NCBI GenBank assembly: GCA_013178155.1
Contig: JABLXH010000051.1
Span: 1 to 41,019 of the forward strand
Origin: Armatimonadota bacterium
GTDB taxonomy: Bacteria; Armatimonadota; Zipacnadia; Zipacnadales; UBA11051
Length of the DNA stretch: 41,019 nucleotides
Direction of reading: 5' to 3'
The translations under genes were made by a program, and so were the position numbers. The notes beneath the pieces are model-generated. The model ran no database searches. It saw nothing but the letters and a program-made list of their open reading frames with translations, and was not told the origin of the DNA. This document shows, one piece after another, positions 40,262 to 41,019 of the stretch (position 1 is the first letter of the stretch; each line of letters opens with the position of its first letter).

Positions 40262-41019
40262 ATGGCTCGCCAACGCCGCCGCTCCAGTCGCTCGCTTCGC
40301 CGTCGCCGCGTCGCTCAGGCCCGGGTGCGTCTTGCGGACCATCTCGCTGAGCGAGGATTCGCCGAAGAGGCAATCGTTCACTACGAACGCGCTGTCGAAC
40401 TTGAGGGACACAACGCCGACACGCGGGTGAAGCTGGGGGACGCCTACTTCGAGGCCGAGATGCCTCGCAAAGCTTATCAGGCCTACCGCAAGGCACTCAA
40501 CATCCACCCCCGACATGCCGAAGCCAACTTCTGTCTCGGCGAGTTCCTGTACAATCACGGCTTCGTGCGGCACGCTCTGGCGGCCATGGAGAAGGCGGTA
40601 GCCTGCGACCCGAAACGACACTACTACGCCTGCCGACTGGGTGACATGTATCTGTTCCTCAGCCGGCTGGACGATGCGCGGCGGCTCTATGAGAAGGCGG
40701 TGAGCCTGGAGCCGCGCGAAGGTTACTACCACTACAAGCTGGCCGAGCTCCATATGCGGACCATGGACTTCACGGCCGCCGTCAGCGAGTATGAGGCGGC
40801 GGTGCAATGCTCTCCTGTGGATGACTTCTACTTTGCCCGGCTGGGGGCCGCCTACGTGCGGCAGGAACGCTGGGAACCGGCCCTGCGCAGCCTGGAGCGC
40901 GCCGCGGCCATCGCTCCCGATAATCCGGTGCACCGCTACGCCCTGGCTGACATACTCATCCTGTTCGCCGACGGCGAGCGTGCGCGGCAGGAGGTGGCTG
41001 GGGCCGGTCCGCTGGACGA
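40262..41019 (+). CDS. Tetratricopeptide repeat protein, C-terminus beyond window edge
   Basis: An open frame of 252 codons runs from ATG at 40262 to the right edge, so the C-terminus is missing. After a very basic start (MARQRRRSSRSLRRRRVAQA) come at least six TPR units of 34 residues, with the usual pattern of small and aromatic positions: LAERGFAEEAIVHYERAVEL, LGDAYFEAEMPRKAYQAYRK, LGEFLYNHGFVRHALAAMEK, LGDMYLFLSRLDDARRLYEK, LAELHMRTMDFTAAVSEYEA and LGAAYVRQERWEPALRSLER. TPR arrays are protein-protein scaffolds. No signal peptide is seen, so the part in view is cytoplasmic. It starts 22 bases after dtd and is probably co-transcribed with it. The ribosome site is weak. The function cannot be given. 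Confidence 0.85.
   Translation, partial: MARQRRRSSRSLRRRRVAQARVRLADHLAERGFAEEAIVHYERAVELEGHNADTRVKLGDAYFEAEMPRKAYQAYRKALNIHPRHAEANFCLGEFLYNHGFVRHALAAMEKAVACDPKRHYYACRLGDMYLFLSRLDDARRLYEKAVSLEPREGYYHYKLAELHMRTMDFTAAVSEYEAAVQCSPVDDFYFARLGAAYVRQERWEPALRSLERAAAIAPDNPVHRYALADILILFADGERARQEVAGAGPLD

Noticed and set aside
40220-40933. Open frame of 237 codons on the minus strand at the right edge
   Set aside because: The opposite strand encodes at least six regular TPR units through the same bases.
1-41019. CRISPR array, insertion sequence, prophage, or tRNA/rRNA genes
   Set aside because: None of the direct-repeat spacing, transposase or integrase products, or conserved RNA gene sequences was seen on either strand by eye. 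A tRNAscan or ISfinder run could still find something missed.

Overview
The window is high-GC, densely packed bacterial chromosome with 26 protein genes, two of them cut by the window edges. No insertion sequence, phage gene, CRISPR array, rRNA or tRNA gene was seen. The gene set mixes large secreted glycosidase-like proteins (DUF4838, DUF6067, DUF6785 types), a SigH-like sigma factor, split glyQ/glyS, a T-box riboswitch and a putative outer-membrane beta-barrel protein. This suggests a diderm, polysaccharide-degrading bacterium outside the Proteobacteria. Armatimonadota or a nearby lineage is the best guess, but that is inference from gene content only.

Layout. (1) Positions 1-9657 hold a secreted beta-rich protein running off the left edge on the minus strand. 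Divergent from it is a plus-strand operon of overlapping genes: a DUF4838 glycosidase-like protein, a six-hairpin glycosidase-like protein and a polytopic DUF6785-type membrane protein. (2) Positions 9665-17181 are a minus-strand operon read in the order FAD-dependent oxidoreductase, TtuA/Ncs6-type tRNA thiolation enzyme, Gfo/Idh/MocA oxidoreductase, secreted LamG-like protein, and a 1141-residue CBM9/DUF6067 protein. Regions 1 and 2 look like a glycan degradation locus with no SusC/SusD pair. (3) Positions 17375-25772 are a plus-strand surface-polysaccharide modification locus. An AlgI-like MBOAT O-acyltransferase sits between two different AlgX/AlgJ-type SGNH proteins, followed by a lipoprotein, a TolB-like propeller with a carbohydrate-binding-like domain, and a secreted NodB polysaccharide deacetylase with its own promoter. 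(4) Positions 25779-32806 are a minus-strand housekeeping operon from one strong promoter: cvpA-like, DUF4342, sigH-like, glyQ, glyS, dgt, and a secreted TIM-barrel-like protein. (5) Positions 33089-35929 encode a putative outer-membrane protein built largely from ten 34-residue repeats, with its own promoter and terminator. (6) Positions 36348-41019 hold hsp20 with a perfect consensus promoter, then mutM and cimA on the minus strand, dtd, and a TPR protein running off the right edge.

The best regulatory find is a complete T-box leader in front of citramalate synthase (cimA). Its specifier reads AUC (Ile), its UGGU bulge fits an A discriminator base, and it ends in an intrinsic terminator. 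Uncharged tRNA-Ile should therefore induce the first step of threonine-independent isoleucine synthesis. The best candidates for undescribed biology are the 34-residue-repeat barrel protein and the two-SGNH acetylation plus deacetylation cluster.
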